DNA from: Flavobacteriaceae bacterium UBA5534
GTDB lineage: Bacteria > Bacteroidota > Bacteroidia > Flavobacteriales > Flavobacteriaceae
NCBI GenBank assembly: GCA_002426015.1
Contig: DINS01000008.1
Location: forward strand, 1-64,000
Reading direction: 5' to 3'
Length of the DNA stretch: 64,000 bases
Shown: in pieces, positions 1-8,005 of the stretch
Position numbering within the stretch: the first letter of the stretch is position 1
Layout: every line of letters begins with the position of its first letter
The notes under the pieces: generated by a model
The model's input: the letters and a program-made list of their open reading frames with translations, nothing else
Told to the model about the DNA's origin: nothing
Databases searched by the model: none
Program-made: the position numbers and the translations under genes

Positions 1-104
1 ATTAAAGACAACCAAAGAAAACCCGAACTCGCTTTTCAAAGCGAAGGAACGTCCAAATCAAAACCTACGTATAGTACCTGAATTAATTTATACCTATATA
101 TATA

Positions 105-135
105 TTGTATGTAAGTATTTATCCTATTATCTTTG
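105..135 (+). promoter_or_regulatory. thrS promoter (Bacteroidota type)
   Basis: TTG at 105-107 and TATCTTTG at 128-135 are separated by 20 nt, matching the Bacteroidota -33/-7 consensus (TTG, then TAnnTTTG). The -7 element ends 23 nt before the thrS ATG. Further upstream, 29-44 can fold as a small hairpin (TCGCTTT, 2-nt centre, AAAGCGA); nothing else is recognisable in the first 100 bases. Confidence 0.75.
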
Positions 136-158
136 CAAACTTAATTAGTATTTGATAT

Positions 159-2102
159 ATGATTGATATAACATTACCCGACGGAAGTGTAAAACCGTTT
201 GAGAAAAATGTGACTCCAATGGATGTTGCTAAAAGCATTAGTGAAGGATTGGCTAGAAATGTGATTTCGGCAAGTTATAATGGCACTACGATTGAAACTC
301 ATACGCCTCTGGAAACCGATGGCTCATTGGTTTTATATACTTGGAATGATAAAGAGGGTAAAAAAGCATTTTGGCATTCGACGGCTCACGTATTGGCACA
401 AGCCCTCGAAGAACTATATCCTGGAGTTAAGTTATCTATAGGCCCTGCAATAGAGAATGGATTTTATTATGATGTTGATTTTGGTGACCAGTCTATTTCT
501 GAAAAGGATTTTAAAGTTATTGAAGATAAAATGCTTGAGATTTCTAGAGGTAAGCATGATTTTAAAATGCGTTCAGTTACTAAAGAGAAAGCACTATCCT
601 TATATAAATCTCAAAAAAATGAATATAAGGTTGAGTTAATTGAAAACCTTGAGGACGGCACTATTACATTTTGTGACCATTCTACGTTTACAGATTTGTG
701 TCGTGGAGGCCATATTCCTAATACAGGAATCATAAAAGCAATCAAACTTCTATCGGTTGCTGGAGCTTACTGGAGAGGCGATGAAAAGAATAAACAATTA
801 ACTCGTGTTTATGGGATTTCGTTTCCTAAACAAAAGGATTTAACAGAATATCTTGAATTATTAGAAGAGGCGAAACGTCGCGACCATAGAAAACTTGGAA
901 AGGAACTAGAGTTATTTACGTTTTCAGCTAAAGTTGGTCAAGGATTGCCATTGTGGTTGCCAAAAGGAGCTGCTTTACGTGAGCGTCTGGAAAATTTCCT
1001 TAAAAAAGCACAGAAAAAAGCTGGCTACGAAATGGTAGTAACACCACATATTGGACAAAAAGAGTTGTATGTAACATCTGGTCATTATGCAAAATATGGT
1101 GCTGATAGTTTTCAACCAATACACACACCAGCTGAAGGTGAAGAGTTTTTATTGAAACCTATGAACTGTCCTCACCATTGCGAGATTTATAACAATCGTC
1201 CTTTTTCATATAAGGAATTACCTAAACGTTATGCCGAATTTGGAACCGTATATAGATATGAACAAAGCGGTGAGTTACACGGACTAACTCGTGTAAGAGG
1301 ATTCACTCAAGATGACGCCCATATTTTTTGTACTCCAGACCAGTTAGACAAGGAATTTAAGGATGTTATTGATTTGGTACTTTACGTGTTTGGGTCTTTA
1401 GGATTTGAAAACTTTAAAGCACAAGTATCATTAAGAGATCCGGAAACGCCTGAAAAATATATAGGGAGTGATGAAAACTGGAAAAAAGCTGAAGCTGCTA
1501 TATTAAACGCAGCCATCGATAAAGGTTTAGATTATGTTATTGAAACTGGTGAAGCGGCCTTTTATGGACCTAAATTAGATTTTATGGTTAAAGATGCGTT
1601 AGGCAGAAACTGGCAATTAGGAACCATTCAAGTAGATTACAATTTACCAGAACGATTTGATCTAACCTATAAAGGTAGTGATAACGAATTACATAGACCT
1701 GTTATGATTCATCGCGCACCTTTTGGAAGTATGGAGCGATTCGTTGCTATATTACTAGAACATACTGGTGGAAATTTCCCATTATGGTTGATGCCAACTC
1801 AGGCAATTATATTATCAATTAGTGAGAAATATGAAAAATACGCCGAAAAAGTTTTAAATTTGCTAGAAAATAACGAAATTCGCGCCCTCGCTGATAATAG
1901 AAACGAGACCATCGGTAAGAAAATTAGGGAAGCAGAAATGCAAAAAGTGCCCTATATGATTATTGTTGGAGAGAATGAAGAGGGTGAAAATAAAATTACT
2001 GTACGTCAACATGGTGGAGAAGATTTAGGCATGATTAGTGTAGATGAGTTCTCAAAAATTGTTGAAACAGAAATAAATAAGACATTAAAAACCTTTAAAT
2101 AA
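159..2102 (+). CDS. thrS: Threonine--tRNA ligase
   Basis: Charges tRNA-Thr with threonine in the cytoplasm. At 647 aa it has the usual family length and order: an N-terminal TGS domain (about residues 1-60), the editing domain with HSTAHVLAQAL and the later TDLCRGGH cysteine/histidine motif, the class II catalytic core (MNCPHHCEIY, TRVRGFTQDDAH, GSMERFVAILLEH) and a C-terminal anticodon-binding domain ending near the stop. The ATG lies 23 nt after a good -7 element. It is followed by infC, rpmI and rplT, the common thrS-infC-rpmI-rplT translation cluster. Identification rests on motifs plus gene order and is secure. Confidence 0.97.
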   Translation: MIDITLPDGSVKPFEKNVTPMDVAKSISEGLARNVISASYNGTTIETHTPLETDGSLVLYTWNDKEGKKAFWHSTAHVLAQALEELYPGVKLSIGPAIENGFYYDVDFGDQSISEKDFKVIEDKMLEISRGKHDFKMRSVTKEKALSLYKSQKNEYKVELIENLEDGTITFCDHSTFTDLCRGGHIPNTGIIKAIKLLSVAGAYWRGDEKNKQLTRVYGISFPKQKDLTEYLELLEEAKRRDHRKLGKELELFTFSAKVGQGLPLWLPKGAALRERLENFLKKAQKKAGYEMVVTPHIGQKELYVTSGHYAKYGADSFQPIHTPAEGEEFLLKPMNCPHHCEIYNNRPFSYKELPKRYAEFGTVYRYEQSGELHGLTRVRGFTQDDAHIFCTPDQLDKEFKDVIDLVLYVFGSLGFENFKAQVSLRDPETPEKYIGSDENWKKAEAAILNAAIDKGLDYVIETGEAAFYGPKLDFMVKDALGRNWQLGTIQVDYNLPERFDLTYKGSDNELHRPVMIHRAPFGSMERFVAILLEHTGGNFPLWLMPTQAIILSISEKYEKYAEKVLNLLENNEIRALADNRNETIGKKIREAEMQKVPYMIIVGENEEGENKITVRQHGGEDLGMISVDEFSKIVETEINKTLKTFK

Positions 2103-2134
2103 CAAAAAATAAGTTTAACTAAAATTATATAGCC

Positions 2135-2689
2135 ATAGCAATACGTAGAAACAGAGGTAGCTTCCAAAGAACAACTAAAGAAGAGCAGCACAAAATTAAT
2201 TCGAGCATTAGAGTTGACAAAGTAAGACTTGTTGGTGATAATGTAGAACCAGGTATTTATTCAACCAAAGATGCAAGAGCGCTAGCTGAAGAGCAAGGCG
2301 TGGATCTTGTTGAAATATCGCCTAAAGCTGATCCACCAGTTTGTAAAGTTATGGATTATAAAAAGTTTCTTTACGAACAAAAGAAACGTGAAAAAGCTTT
2401 AAAGGCAAAAGCAACAAAGGTTGTTGTGAAGGAAATTCGTTTTGGTCCACAAACCGATGACCATGATTACGAATTTAAAAAGAAACATGCCGAAAAGTTC
2501 TTAAAAGAAGGTGCTAAGCTAAAAGCATTCGTGTTTTTTAAAGGACGTTCGATTGTATTTAAAGAACAAGGTCAGATTTTATTATTAAAATTAGCTCAAG
2601 ACCTTGAAGAGTTTGGTAAAGTTGAGCAAATGCCAAGATTAGAAGGGAAGCGAATGACAATGTTCATTGCTCCTAAAAAAGGAAAATAA
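2135..2689 (+). CDS. infC: Translation initiation factor IF-3, non-AUG start
   Basis: IF-3 binds the 30S subunit and checks start-codon selection. The reading frame is open from just after an in-frame TAA at 2120-2122, and an IF-3-like N-terminus (AIRRNRGSFQRTTKEEQHKIN) is encoded directly downstream. The first in-frame ATG is only at 2300, which would delete most of the N-terminal domain. There is no in-frame ATG, GTG or TTG between the stop and this N-terminus. The likely start is ATA at 2135 (or ATA at 2129), giving about 184 aa, a normal length. Non-canonical infC starts are known elsewhere (AUU in E. coli) and let IF-3 repress its own translation; the same logic is inferred here. The C-terminal domain is complete (KEIRFGPQTDDHDYEFK, EGKRMTMFIAPKK). 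Confidence 0.92.
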   Translation: MAIRRNRGSFQRTTKEEQHKINSSIRVDKVRLVGDNVEPGIYSTKDARALAEEQGVDLVEISPKADPPVCKVMDYKKFLYEQKKREKALKAKATKVVVKEIRFGPQTDDHDYEFKKKHAEKFLKEGAKLKAFVFFKGRSIVFKEQGQILLLKLAQDLEEFGKVEQMPRLEGKRMTMFIAPKKGK

Positions 2690-2691
2690 AC

Positions 2692-2750
2692 CTACGCTTA
2701 AGCTTCGGCTTATGTAGATAATAGATAAAGACACTGAACCAAGTTCAGTG
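2692..2750 (+). promoter_or_regulatory. Two RNA hairpins between infC and rpmI
   Basis: Hairpin 1 (2692-2717) pairs CTACG and TAAGC with GCTTA and TGTAG around a TTCG tetraloop, with a 2-nt bulge on the 5' side. Hairpin 2 is perfect: CACTGAAC (2732-2739), loop CAA, GTTCAGTG (2743-2750). Neither has a downstream T-run, so they do not look like terminators. They sit in the 103-nt leader of rpmI-rplT, where L20 autoregulatory structures occur in other phyla. Role is inferred; RNA processing or stabilisation is an alternative. Confidence 0.6.
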
Positions 2751-2792
2751 CTAAAGATAATAAGCGAAACGAAAATTAAAAATTAGGAGAAC

Positions 2793-2990
2793 ATGCCGAA
2801 AATGAAAACAAAATCTAGTGCCAAAAAACGTTTTAAACTAACTGGTACTGGTAAGATTAAAAGAAAACACGCTTTTAAAAGTCATATTTTGACTAAAAAA
2901 TCTAAAAAGCGTAAACTTGCTCTAACACATGACACATTAGTGCATGCTGCAGACGAGAACAATGTTAAAATAATGTTACGCTTAAAGTAA
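2793..2990 (+). CDS. rpmI: Large ribosomal subunit protein bL35
   Basis: Small basic protein of the 50S subunit, 65 aa, the normal length. The family start MPKMKTKSSAKKRFKLTGTG and the Lys/Arg-rich middle (KRKHAFKSHILTKKSKKRK) are present. It lies between infC and rplT in the standard order. The upstream sequence has AGGAG about 6 nt before the ATG (2786-2790), an unusually good ribosome-binding site for this window. Confidence 0.97.
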   Translation: MPKMKTKSSAKKRFKLTGTGKIKRKHAFKSHILTKKSKKRKLALTHDTLVHAADENNVKIMLRLK

Positions 2991-2994
2991 CATC

Positions 2995-3012
2995 GTTTTA
3001 ACCGGTTAAAAC
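2995..3012. repeat. Perfect 18-bp palindrome between rpmI and rplT
   Basis: GTTTTAACC followed directly by its complement GGTTAAAAC forms a perfect palindrome 4 nt after the rpmI stop. As RNA it can fold with a tight loop. There is no T-run, so it is more likely a processing or regulatory stem in the rpmI-rplT message than a terminator. Confidence 0.55.
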
Positions 3013-3090
3013 AAATTTATAAACCATGGAGTTAGGCACACAAAGAATTCAAAATTAAAGAATCGCCTACTACAAAAAAACAATTAAGAA

Positions 3091-3438
3091 ATGCCAAGAT
3101 CAGTAAATTCAGTAGCAAAAAGAGCCAGAAGAAAAAAGGTTCTTAAGCAAGCAAAAGGTTACTTTGGAAGACGTAAAAACGTTTGGACAGTAGCCAAAAA
3201 CGCGGTTGACAAAGCGATGTTATATTCGTACAGAGACCGTAGAGTAAACAAAAGAAACTTCCGTTCATTGTGGATTACGCGTATCAACGCCGCAGCCAGA
3301 TTACATGGAATGTCATATTCAAAATTTATGGGTGGAATTAAAGCTAACAACATCGAATTGAACCGTAAGGTACTTGCCGATTTAGCAATGAACAACCCAG
3401 AAGCTTTTGAAGCGATTGCAAAAAAAGTAAAAAAATAA
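3091..3438 (+). CDS. rplT: Large ribosomal subunit protein bL20
   Basis: Assembly protein of the 50S subunit that binds 23S rRNA early. 115 aa, the normal length, with family motifs MPRSVNSVAKRARRKKVLK, AKGYFGRRKN and RDRRVNKRNFRSLWITRINAA. Last gene of the thrS-infC-rpmI-rplT cluster and followed by a strong terminator. In many bacteria L20 represses the infC/rpmI/rplT message; the hairpins upstream of rpmI could serve that purpose here, but this is not shown. Confidence 0.97.
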   Translation: MPRSVNSVAKRARRKKVLKQAKGYFGRRKNVWTVAKNAVDKAMLYSYRDRRVNKRNFRSLWITRINAAARLHGMSYSKFMGGIKANNIELNRKVLADLAMNNPEAFEAIAKKVKK

Positions 3439-3477
3439 GGCGTTTCGCCAAAATAATAACATCATTTCGCTTATAAA

Positions 3478-3508
3478 AATCCGGTTCTTAATTGAATCGG
3501 ATTTTTTT
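3478..3508 (+). terminator. Terminator of the thrS-rplT operon
   Basis: Ten-base-pair stem AATCCGGTTC (3478-3487) with GAATCGGATT (3494-3503), loop TTAATT, followed by a T-run to 3508. One G-T pair. Placed 40 nt after the rplT stop, this is a canonical Rho-independent terminator. Confidence 0.9.
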
Positions 3509-3615
3509 ATTTGTGTGCTAATTCGTAAGTGTAGAAAACCTCTTCCTTTTATCTAAAATATAGTCTAAAGACAACTATGCCTTTAGTTTAGCAAATTGCA
3601 AAACAGTCGGTTATA

Positions 3616-4875
3616 TTAGGTCTTTTGTTTCTTCTTTTTGGCTGCTGGAAATAAGACATTATTAAGTATCAGTCTATAACCTGGCGAAGTTGGATGGAGT
3701 TCCAACTCTGTTTTTGGATCACCAACTTTGTGCGTATAGTCTTCTGGATCGTGACCTCCATAAAATGTAAAAAAGCCCTTGCCTTTGATGCCATGTATGT
3801 ATCGAGCTTCGCCATTGGATTTGTTTTCGCCCAACACCAAGACATTAGATTTAATTTCTTCACGTGTAAATGAGGTAGTTTGTCCCATGAATCCTTTGAC
3901 CAATGCGGTGTGGTTTTGGTTGAGCATTGTTGGAACTGGGTCCCATTTTGCTGAAAAATCCATCAATGTAAAATAATCAACTTCTGGCATTATCTGTCGC
4001 TTATTAGTCATGTCAATCGACGAAAACTCATACATATTTGGATTGCGCTCCAATACAAAGTCTTTAAATGCAAATGTTTTGTTATAGTCAATTTTGCTTT
4101 GGTAGTTGGCTTCACTGGCATCTCCATCAAACATAGGTTCGCAAATATCAACACCTTCAGCTGCAAGAGCGATGTCAAAACTATCGGTTGCACTGCACAT
4201 GGCAAACATAAAGCCACCTCCTATAACATAATCCCTAATCTTTAACGCCACTGCCAGTTTTTCTTCAGATACTTTAGCATATCCCAATTTAGCAGCCAAA
4301 GCTTCAGCTTGCTTTTTTTCTTCGATGTACCAAGCTGCCGATTTATAACGCTGGTAAAATTTACCGTACTGACCTGTAAAATCTTCATGGTGTAAATGCA
4401 ACCAATCATAAAGCAATAATGCATCATTCAAAACCTCTTCGTCATAGACCACATCATAAGGAATCTCGGCAAAGGTCAATACCATGGTTACAGCATCATC
4501 CCATGGCAAATTACCTTTTGGTGAATACACTGCTATCTTTGGTGCTTTTTCGAGGACAACGGCTTCCATGTTTTGCGATGGACTACTGATAAGTTCTAAA
4601 ATTTCTTCGGCTTTAGAATTGGAAATAAGTTCGTAAGACACACCTCTTATCTGACATTCGCGCTGAATATCTTCGGCATCTGGCAATAAAAACGAGCCTC
4701 CTCTGTAATTAAGCAACCATTTTACTTTTAGTTGCTTTTCGAGTGTCCAATAGGTAACTCCGTAGGCTTTTAAATGGTTTTTTTGGCCTTCTGCATCCAT
4801 TGGAACAAGAATATAAGACGCAAAAGTGTTTGCAGAGATAAACAGGAATAATAATAAAGCAACTATCTTCTTCAT
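3616..4875 (-). CDS. Secreted GATase-like conserved protein
   Basis: 419 aa with an N-terminal signal peptide (MKKIVALLLFLFISANTFAS), so periplasmic or secreted. The central part (IAVYSPKGNLPWDDAVTMVL, then GGGFMFAMCSATDSFDIALA around residue 220) resembles a class I amidotransferase-like fold with a Cys in the nucleophile region. A late segment (GEARYIHGIKGKGFFTFYGGHDPEDY) is characteristic of this Bacteroidota family. Homologues are often labelled asparagine synthetase B, but nothing here resembles AsnB catalytic domains, so that name should not be trusted. Monocistronic; substrate unknown. Confidence 0.7.
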   Translation of the reverse strand: MKKIVALLLFLFISANTFASYILVPMDAEGQKNHLKAYGVTYWTLEKQLKVKWLLNYRGGSFLLPDAEDIQRECQIRGVSYELISNSKAEEILELISSPSQNMEAVVLEKAPKIAVYSPKGNLPWDDAVTMVLTFAEIPYDVVYDEEVLNDALLLYDWLHLHHEDFTGQYGKFYQRYKSAAWYIEEKKQAEALAAKLGYAKVSEEKLAVALKIRDYVIGGGFMFAMCSATDSFDIALAAEGVDICEPMFDGDASEANYQSKIDYNKTFAFKDFVLERNPNMYEFSSIDMTNKRQIMPEVDYFTLMDFSAKWDPVPTMLNQNHTALVKGFMGQTTSFTREEIKSNVLVLGENKSNGEARYIHGIKGKGFFTFYGGHDPEDYTHKVGDPKTELELHPTSPGYRLILNNVLFPAAKKKKQKT

Positions 4876-4937
4876 AGACGAAATATACTCAAAAATTAGA
4901 CCTCTCAGAAATACTTTAAGGAAATATTAGAGTTTAT

Positions 4938-5543
4938 TTATGATTGTGCTTCAAATTCCGGGCAATCTATCCTTATGTCTGAATGCTGAAGTTTTGCATT
5001 CAAATAATTACAAAAATGCCCATTTTCTGTTTTGCTGTGAAACTTGCATGCAAAACACATACGCTGAACAGTCAACAAACCAGAATGATTCAGGCCATAA
5101 ATCAATTGAGTTATCGTTAGATACAATTGATCTAAATCTACTTGATCGATTACACTTAATTGATCTTTAATAGGATTAGCAAAATGCTCCGTTTGAAATA
5201 CTACAGATTTGCCTTCTTCCGATAAAAAAACAGTATAACTACGACTATCTGATGAAGAATAATCCTTCTCTATAAGTTTCTTTCTTTCGAGTACCTTAAT
5301 AGCGTCGCTAATCGTTGGCTTGGTGATATTGAATTCGTTGGCAAGATAACTGACCGTACAATAGTCTGTTTTATGATTGGCTAAAAACACCAAAATTTGA
5401 ATTTGTATAGGACTCAAACCAAGTGTCTTGGCATGTTCCCAAAGCAGCACTCTAAAAACTTCTGAAATACGCTCCAAGCCAACTACTATCTTACTCGAAA
5501 GGTCAGTTTGTTGGTGTTCGATATTGAAGATACTTTTTTTCAT
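4938..5543 (-). CDS. MarR-family regulator with C-terminal Cys cluster
   Basis: 201 aa from the ATG at 5543; an upstream extension without family similarity is ignored. Residues about 20-150 form a winged-helix MarR domain (LSPIQIQILVFLA, VSYLANEFNITKPTISDAIKVLERKKLIEK). The unusual part is the C-terminus: Cys163, Cys166, Cys178 and Cys194 in a C-x2-C-x11-C-x15-C arrangement, which could bind Zn or an Fe-S cluster or act as a thiol switch. It is the last gene of a thioredoxin-like/DUF2024/MarR operon and probably represses it through the palindrome at 6203-6225. The ligand is unknown. Confidence 0.85.
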   Translation of the reverse strand: MKKSIFNIEHQQTDLSSKIVVGLERISEVFRVLLWEHAKTLGLSPIQIQILVFLANHKTDYCTVSYLANEFNITKPTISDAIKVLERKKLIEKDYSSSDSRSYTVFLSEEGKSVVFQTEHFANPIKDQLSVIDQVDLDQLYLTITQLIYGLNHSGLLTVQRMCFACKFHSKTENGHFCNYLNAKLQHSDIRIDCPEFEAQS

Positions 5544-5595
5544 AAAAAAGTTGTTACGTTTGAAACTCAACAAACCTAATGATTTTATTGCAATG

Positions 5596-5859
5596 TTAAT
5601 TGCAGTTTTGCATTTCGATAATAAAATAGCCCTTGCTGTTGATGGACACCTCAACTTCTTCAGATGCTTTTTCAATATGGCAAAACTGACATTCTTTGGA
5701 AGTCAACTCTCTTGTTGCAAAAGGTTTTGATTTTAAATAGTCTTTCCCAAAGGCAAAAATCTTGGAAGTGTCCTTCAAATCTTGTGGCACAAGAATATCA
5801 AAGTGCATGACTTTACCATCTTGTCGTTGTACGTAGGTATCCCAAACTGATATATACAT
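5596..5859 (-). CDS. DUF2024 family protein
   Basis: 87 aa, full length for DUF2024: VWDTYVQRQDGKVMHFDILVP at the N-terminus, LTSKECQFCHIE with a C-x2-C-H motif in the middle, and GYFIIEMQNC at the end. Function is unknown in the family. It lies between a thioredoxin-like gene and a Cys-rich MarR regulator, all on the minus strand and separated by 52-70 nt, so a shared redox or metal-related role is inferred from context only. Confidence 0.85.
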   Translation of the reverse strand: MYISVWDTYVQRQDGKVMHFDILVPQDLKDTSKIFAFGKDYLKSKPFATRELTSKECQFCHIEKASEEVEVSINSKGYFIIEMQNCN

Positions 5860-5878
5860 TATTATGATTTTGTAAAAA

Positions 5879-5913
5879 GTTAGGATTCTTATTTATTGAA
5901 AAGGAATCCTAAC
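5879..5913. promoter_or_regulatory. Inverted repeat GTTAGGATTC...GAATCCTAAC
   Basis: Perfect 10-bp arms GTTAGGATTC (5879-5888) and GAATCCTAAC (5904-5913) separated by 15 nt, in the gap between the thioredoxin-like gene and the DUF2024 gene. The arms repeat the core of the palindrome at 6203-6225 upstream of the operon, so this is either a second operator or an intergenic RNA stem built from the same motif. Confidence 0.65.
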
Positions 5914-5929
5914 CTTTTAAATGATACAA

Positions 5930-6163
5930 TTATCCCTTAACCGCGTCTAATGATGCTCCAAAATTGATATGCAATACATTGCCATTAGGTGTCAACAGCG
6001 CTGGAACCGACTTCACTCCTGCTCTTTCAGCCTGTAAAATCTTTGATTTGTCTTCCCCTAAATGTATAATATCGACATTCGATGCACCAACTAAATTAAT
6101 AATGTCGTGTTCTGCACTCACACAAACTGGACATCCTGCATGATAAAAAACTGATTTCTTCAT
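5930..6163 (-). CDS. Small thioredoxin-like protein (CPVC)
   Basis: 77 aa, a minimal thioredoxin/glutaredoxin fold without signal peptide. Redox motif Cys11-Pro-Val-Cys14 (YHAGCPVCVSAEHDI) and the cis-Pro segment VKSVPALLTPNG are visible. First gene of the operon with DUF2024 and the MarR regulator. Probably a cytoplasmic thiol-disulfide or thiol-metal exchange protein; the partner is unknown. Confidence 0.8.
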   Translation of the reverse strand: MKKSVFYHAGCPVCVSAEHDIINLVGASNVDIIHLGEDKSKILQAERAGVKSVPALLTPNGNVLHINFGASLDAVKG

Positions 6164-6197
6164 AATGTTATGTTTTGATTAATTGCATTATTGCAAT

Positions 6198-6225
6198 ACA
6201 AATATAGTTAGGATTCCTAACTATA
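6198..6225 (-). promoter_or_regulatory. Operator palindrome inside the redox operon promoter
   Basis: Arms TATAGTTAGGA (6203-6213) and TCCTAACTATA (6215-6225) are exact inverted copies around one central base. On the minus strand the -7 element TATATTTG occupies 6205-6198, overlapping the palindrome, and a TTG lies 20 nt further upstream, so the palindrome fills the space between the -33 and -7 elements. That placement is typical of a repressor operator. The MarR protein encoded by the operon is the obvious candidate. Confidence 0.8.
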
Positions 6226-6264
6226 ACAAATTTAATTTATTAAAAAAAATAATTAAACCATAAA

Positions 6265-7296
6265 TTACTTGATTTTCAGCTCATTGCCTGAAAGTAAACT
6301 TGCAATAACTTTAGTATTTGGAAACTGCTCCAAGATTATTTTGATGAAAACAGTTATTGGAATAGACATAATCATGCCTGGTATTCCCCAGATAAAGCCC
6401 CAAAACATCAACATAACTAATACTGTAATGATATTGATGGAGAATGATTTTCCCATAAAGACAGGTTCTAAAATACCTCCAAAAACTACTTGAACCATAG
6501 TGATTGATAATATAAAGAAAAACAAGGTTCCCATCAATTGAATCTCGACAAAGGCAAAAATCGCCAAGGCAATGACCGAAATAAAAGATCCAATCATTTG
6601 TACAAAATTGATAACAAAAGCAAAAAGTCCCCAAAAAATTGGGAAGCTGACATCAAAAAACACACAAGCCAAACCAATGCCAATACCAGTACCAAGGCTT
6701 ACCAAGAACTTGACTTTAATAAATTTTATCAGATCTTTTTCTATTTTACGAAACGTCTTAACCGACGCATGCTTTTGTTTCAATAAGGTTGCATTCATCA
6801 ACTTTTGAACGTTTATGGATTCTGCCAACCAAAGCACAACAAAAAAAGAGGTCATCAATGCCATGCTCAAAAAATTACTGACATACCCAAAAATGGAACC
6901 TAGATTATCCTTTTGCAACACTTGAGACATGATGCTCCCATTCTTTTCAAATTGGACCCCAAAAAAATTCTCTAGCGATACGGTTAAAGCGGCAATTTTA
7001 TCTTCAGCTTGTTGAAAAAACGTACTGTCTGAAGACATGATTTGTTTGCTCGATAGATGAATGAGTTCTGCTGTAATTGCCAAACCTCCAAGTATAATGA
7101 GGATGACTATAAAAATACTTATCACTTTTGGAATGCCTCGTTTACCCAACCATCGCAATAGTGGTAAAAACAACAAAGCAATAAACATGGATGACACCAA
7201 CGGAATAAAGATGAACGATAAAATTTTAAGCAGATAAAAAATAACAGGTATTACTAAAATGAGCAATAAAATATTTGTAGTACGTCTTTTATCCAT
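6265..7296 (-). CDS. AI-2E family (PerM/UPF0118) membrane permease
   Basis: 343 aa polytopic inner-membrane protein with the layout of the AI-2E transporter family: two N-terminal membrane helices (ILLLILVIPVIFYLL, VISIFIVILIILGGLAI), a soluble loop at about 90-140, and C-terminal helices including IGIGLACVFFDVSFPIFWGLFAFVINFVQMIGSFIS and the family segment GGILEPVFMGKSFSINIITVLVMLMFWGFIWGIPGMI. The family covers exporters and Na+/H+ antiporters, so the substrate cannot be named. A TATCTTTG -7 element lies at 7329-7322 on the minus strand. Confidence 0.88.
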   Translation of the reverse strand: MDKRRTTNILLLILVIPVIFYLLKILSFIFIPLVSSMFIALLFLPLLRWLGKRGIPKVISIFIVILIILGGLAITAELIHLSSKQIMSSDSTFFQQAEDKIAALTVSLENFFGVQFEKNGSIMSQVLQKDNLGSIFGYVSNFLSMALMTSFFVVLWLAESINVQKLMNATLLKQKHASVKTFRKIEKDLIKFIKVKFLVSLGTGIGIGLACVFFDVSFPIFWGLFAFVINFVQMIGSFISVIALAIFAFVEIQLMGTLFFFILSITMVQVVFGGILEPVFMGKSFSINIITVLVMLMFWGFIWGIPGMIMSIPITVFIKIILEQFPNTKVIASLLSGNELKIK

Positions 7297-7364
7297 GAGG
7301 CTACTTTTCTTTAATGGATGGCAAAGATAGAATATAGTAATTAGTTAACCGTTTTTTAAATAAA

Positions 7365-7449
7365 AAAAACATTAACGATTAATTAACCGCTAATGTTTTT
7401 AGAATCCATAGCTATAAAAAAGACTGCCCAAAATTTGAGCAGTTTTTAT
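7365..7449 (-). terminator. Two stem-loops downstream of the 7460-10013 gene pair
   Basis: The first stem reached by minus-strand transcription pairs ACTGC (7423-7427) with GCAGT (7439-7443) and has A/T runs on both sides, so it can terminate in either direction. A second, AT-rich stem pairs AAAAACATTA (7365-7374) with TAATGTTTTT (7391-7400). Together they separate the lipoprotein genes from the permease promoter. Confidence 0.6.
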
Positions 7450-7459
7450 TTTCTATACT

Positions 7460-8005
7460 TTATTGAACCGTAAACTCAATTTTACCATTTGTTGTAACCC
7501 AATTTACATTAGTATCTAACCTAAACCTATTACAATATTCATCACCTTGTATATGTACACTCCCCAATCTAATAAAAGAATAATCTCCAAGTCTGTTTAG
7601 TATTACTCTTACTTCCAGTTCATACATATCTGTTAGTGTATTATAAGGCATATCAAACCAATTTGGATTATCACTTTGGCTCCCTTTAATAAAAATTAAT
7701 TGATTATCTATAAAAGGTTGAGAAAAGTTCAAGACTAGTTTGGCTGATTCGTCACCTGTTAAAGCATATAGGTTCTTTTCTGTACCATAATAGGTATTGG
7801 TTGCAGGTATACTTAATTTTAATAATAGCTCATCACCAGCAGCAAAAGTAGTTTGCTCTGGTGTTAATAGTATTAAATCTGGTACTTCTGCTATACTGCC
7901 TAGGTCAAAACAATCGGTGTCTTCGCCTGGACAAGCCATAAACGTTAATGTCAGTGACAATAAGCCTAATAGCTTTAATTTTTGAAAAACTCTTTTAGTA
8001 ACCAT
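7460..8005 (-). CDS. Small lipoprotein of unknown function
   Basis: 181 aa with a lipoprotein signal (LTLTFMAC, lipid-anchored Cys25) and then a mostly beta-strand domain without a recognisable family. Its ATG overlaps the last 11 nt of the preceding 672-aa metalloprotease-like lipoprotein gene, so the two are translationally coupled and probably act together at the cell surface. Function unknown; a partner or inhibitor of the putative protease is possible but not shown. Confidence 0.7.
   Translation of the reverse strand: MVTKRVFQKLKLLGLLSLTLTFMACPGEDTDCFDLGSIAEVPDLILLTPEQTTFAAGDELLLKLSIPATNTYYGTEKNLYALTGDESAKLVLNFSQPFIDNQLIFIKGSQSDNPNWFDMPYNTLTDMYELEVRVILNRLGDYSFIRLGSVHIQGDEYCNRFRLDTNVNWVTTNGKIEFTVQ

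Noticed and set aside
2300..2689. IF-3 starting at the first ATG
   Set aside because: It would lack most of the N-terminal domain, whose family sequence is encoded upstream in the same frame.
3616..4875. Asparagine synthetase B
   Set aside because: No AsnB N-terminal nucleophile domain or synthetase domain; signal peptide present. The name is probably an inherited misannotation.
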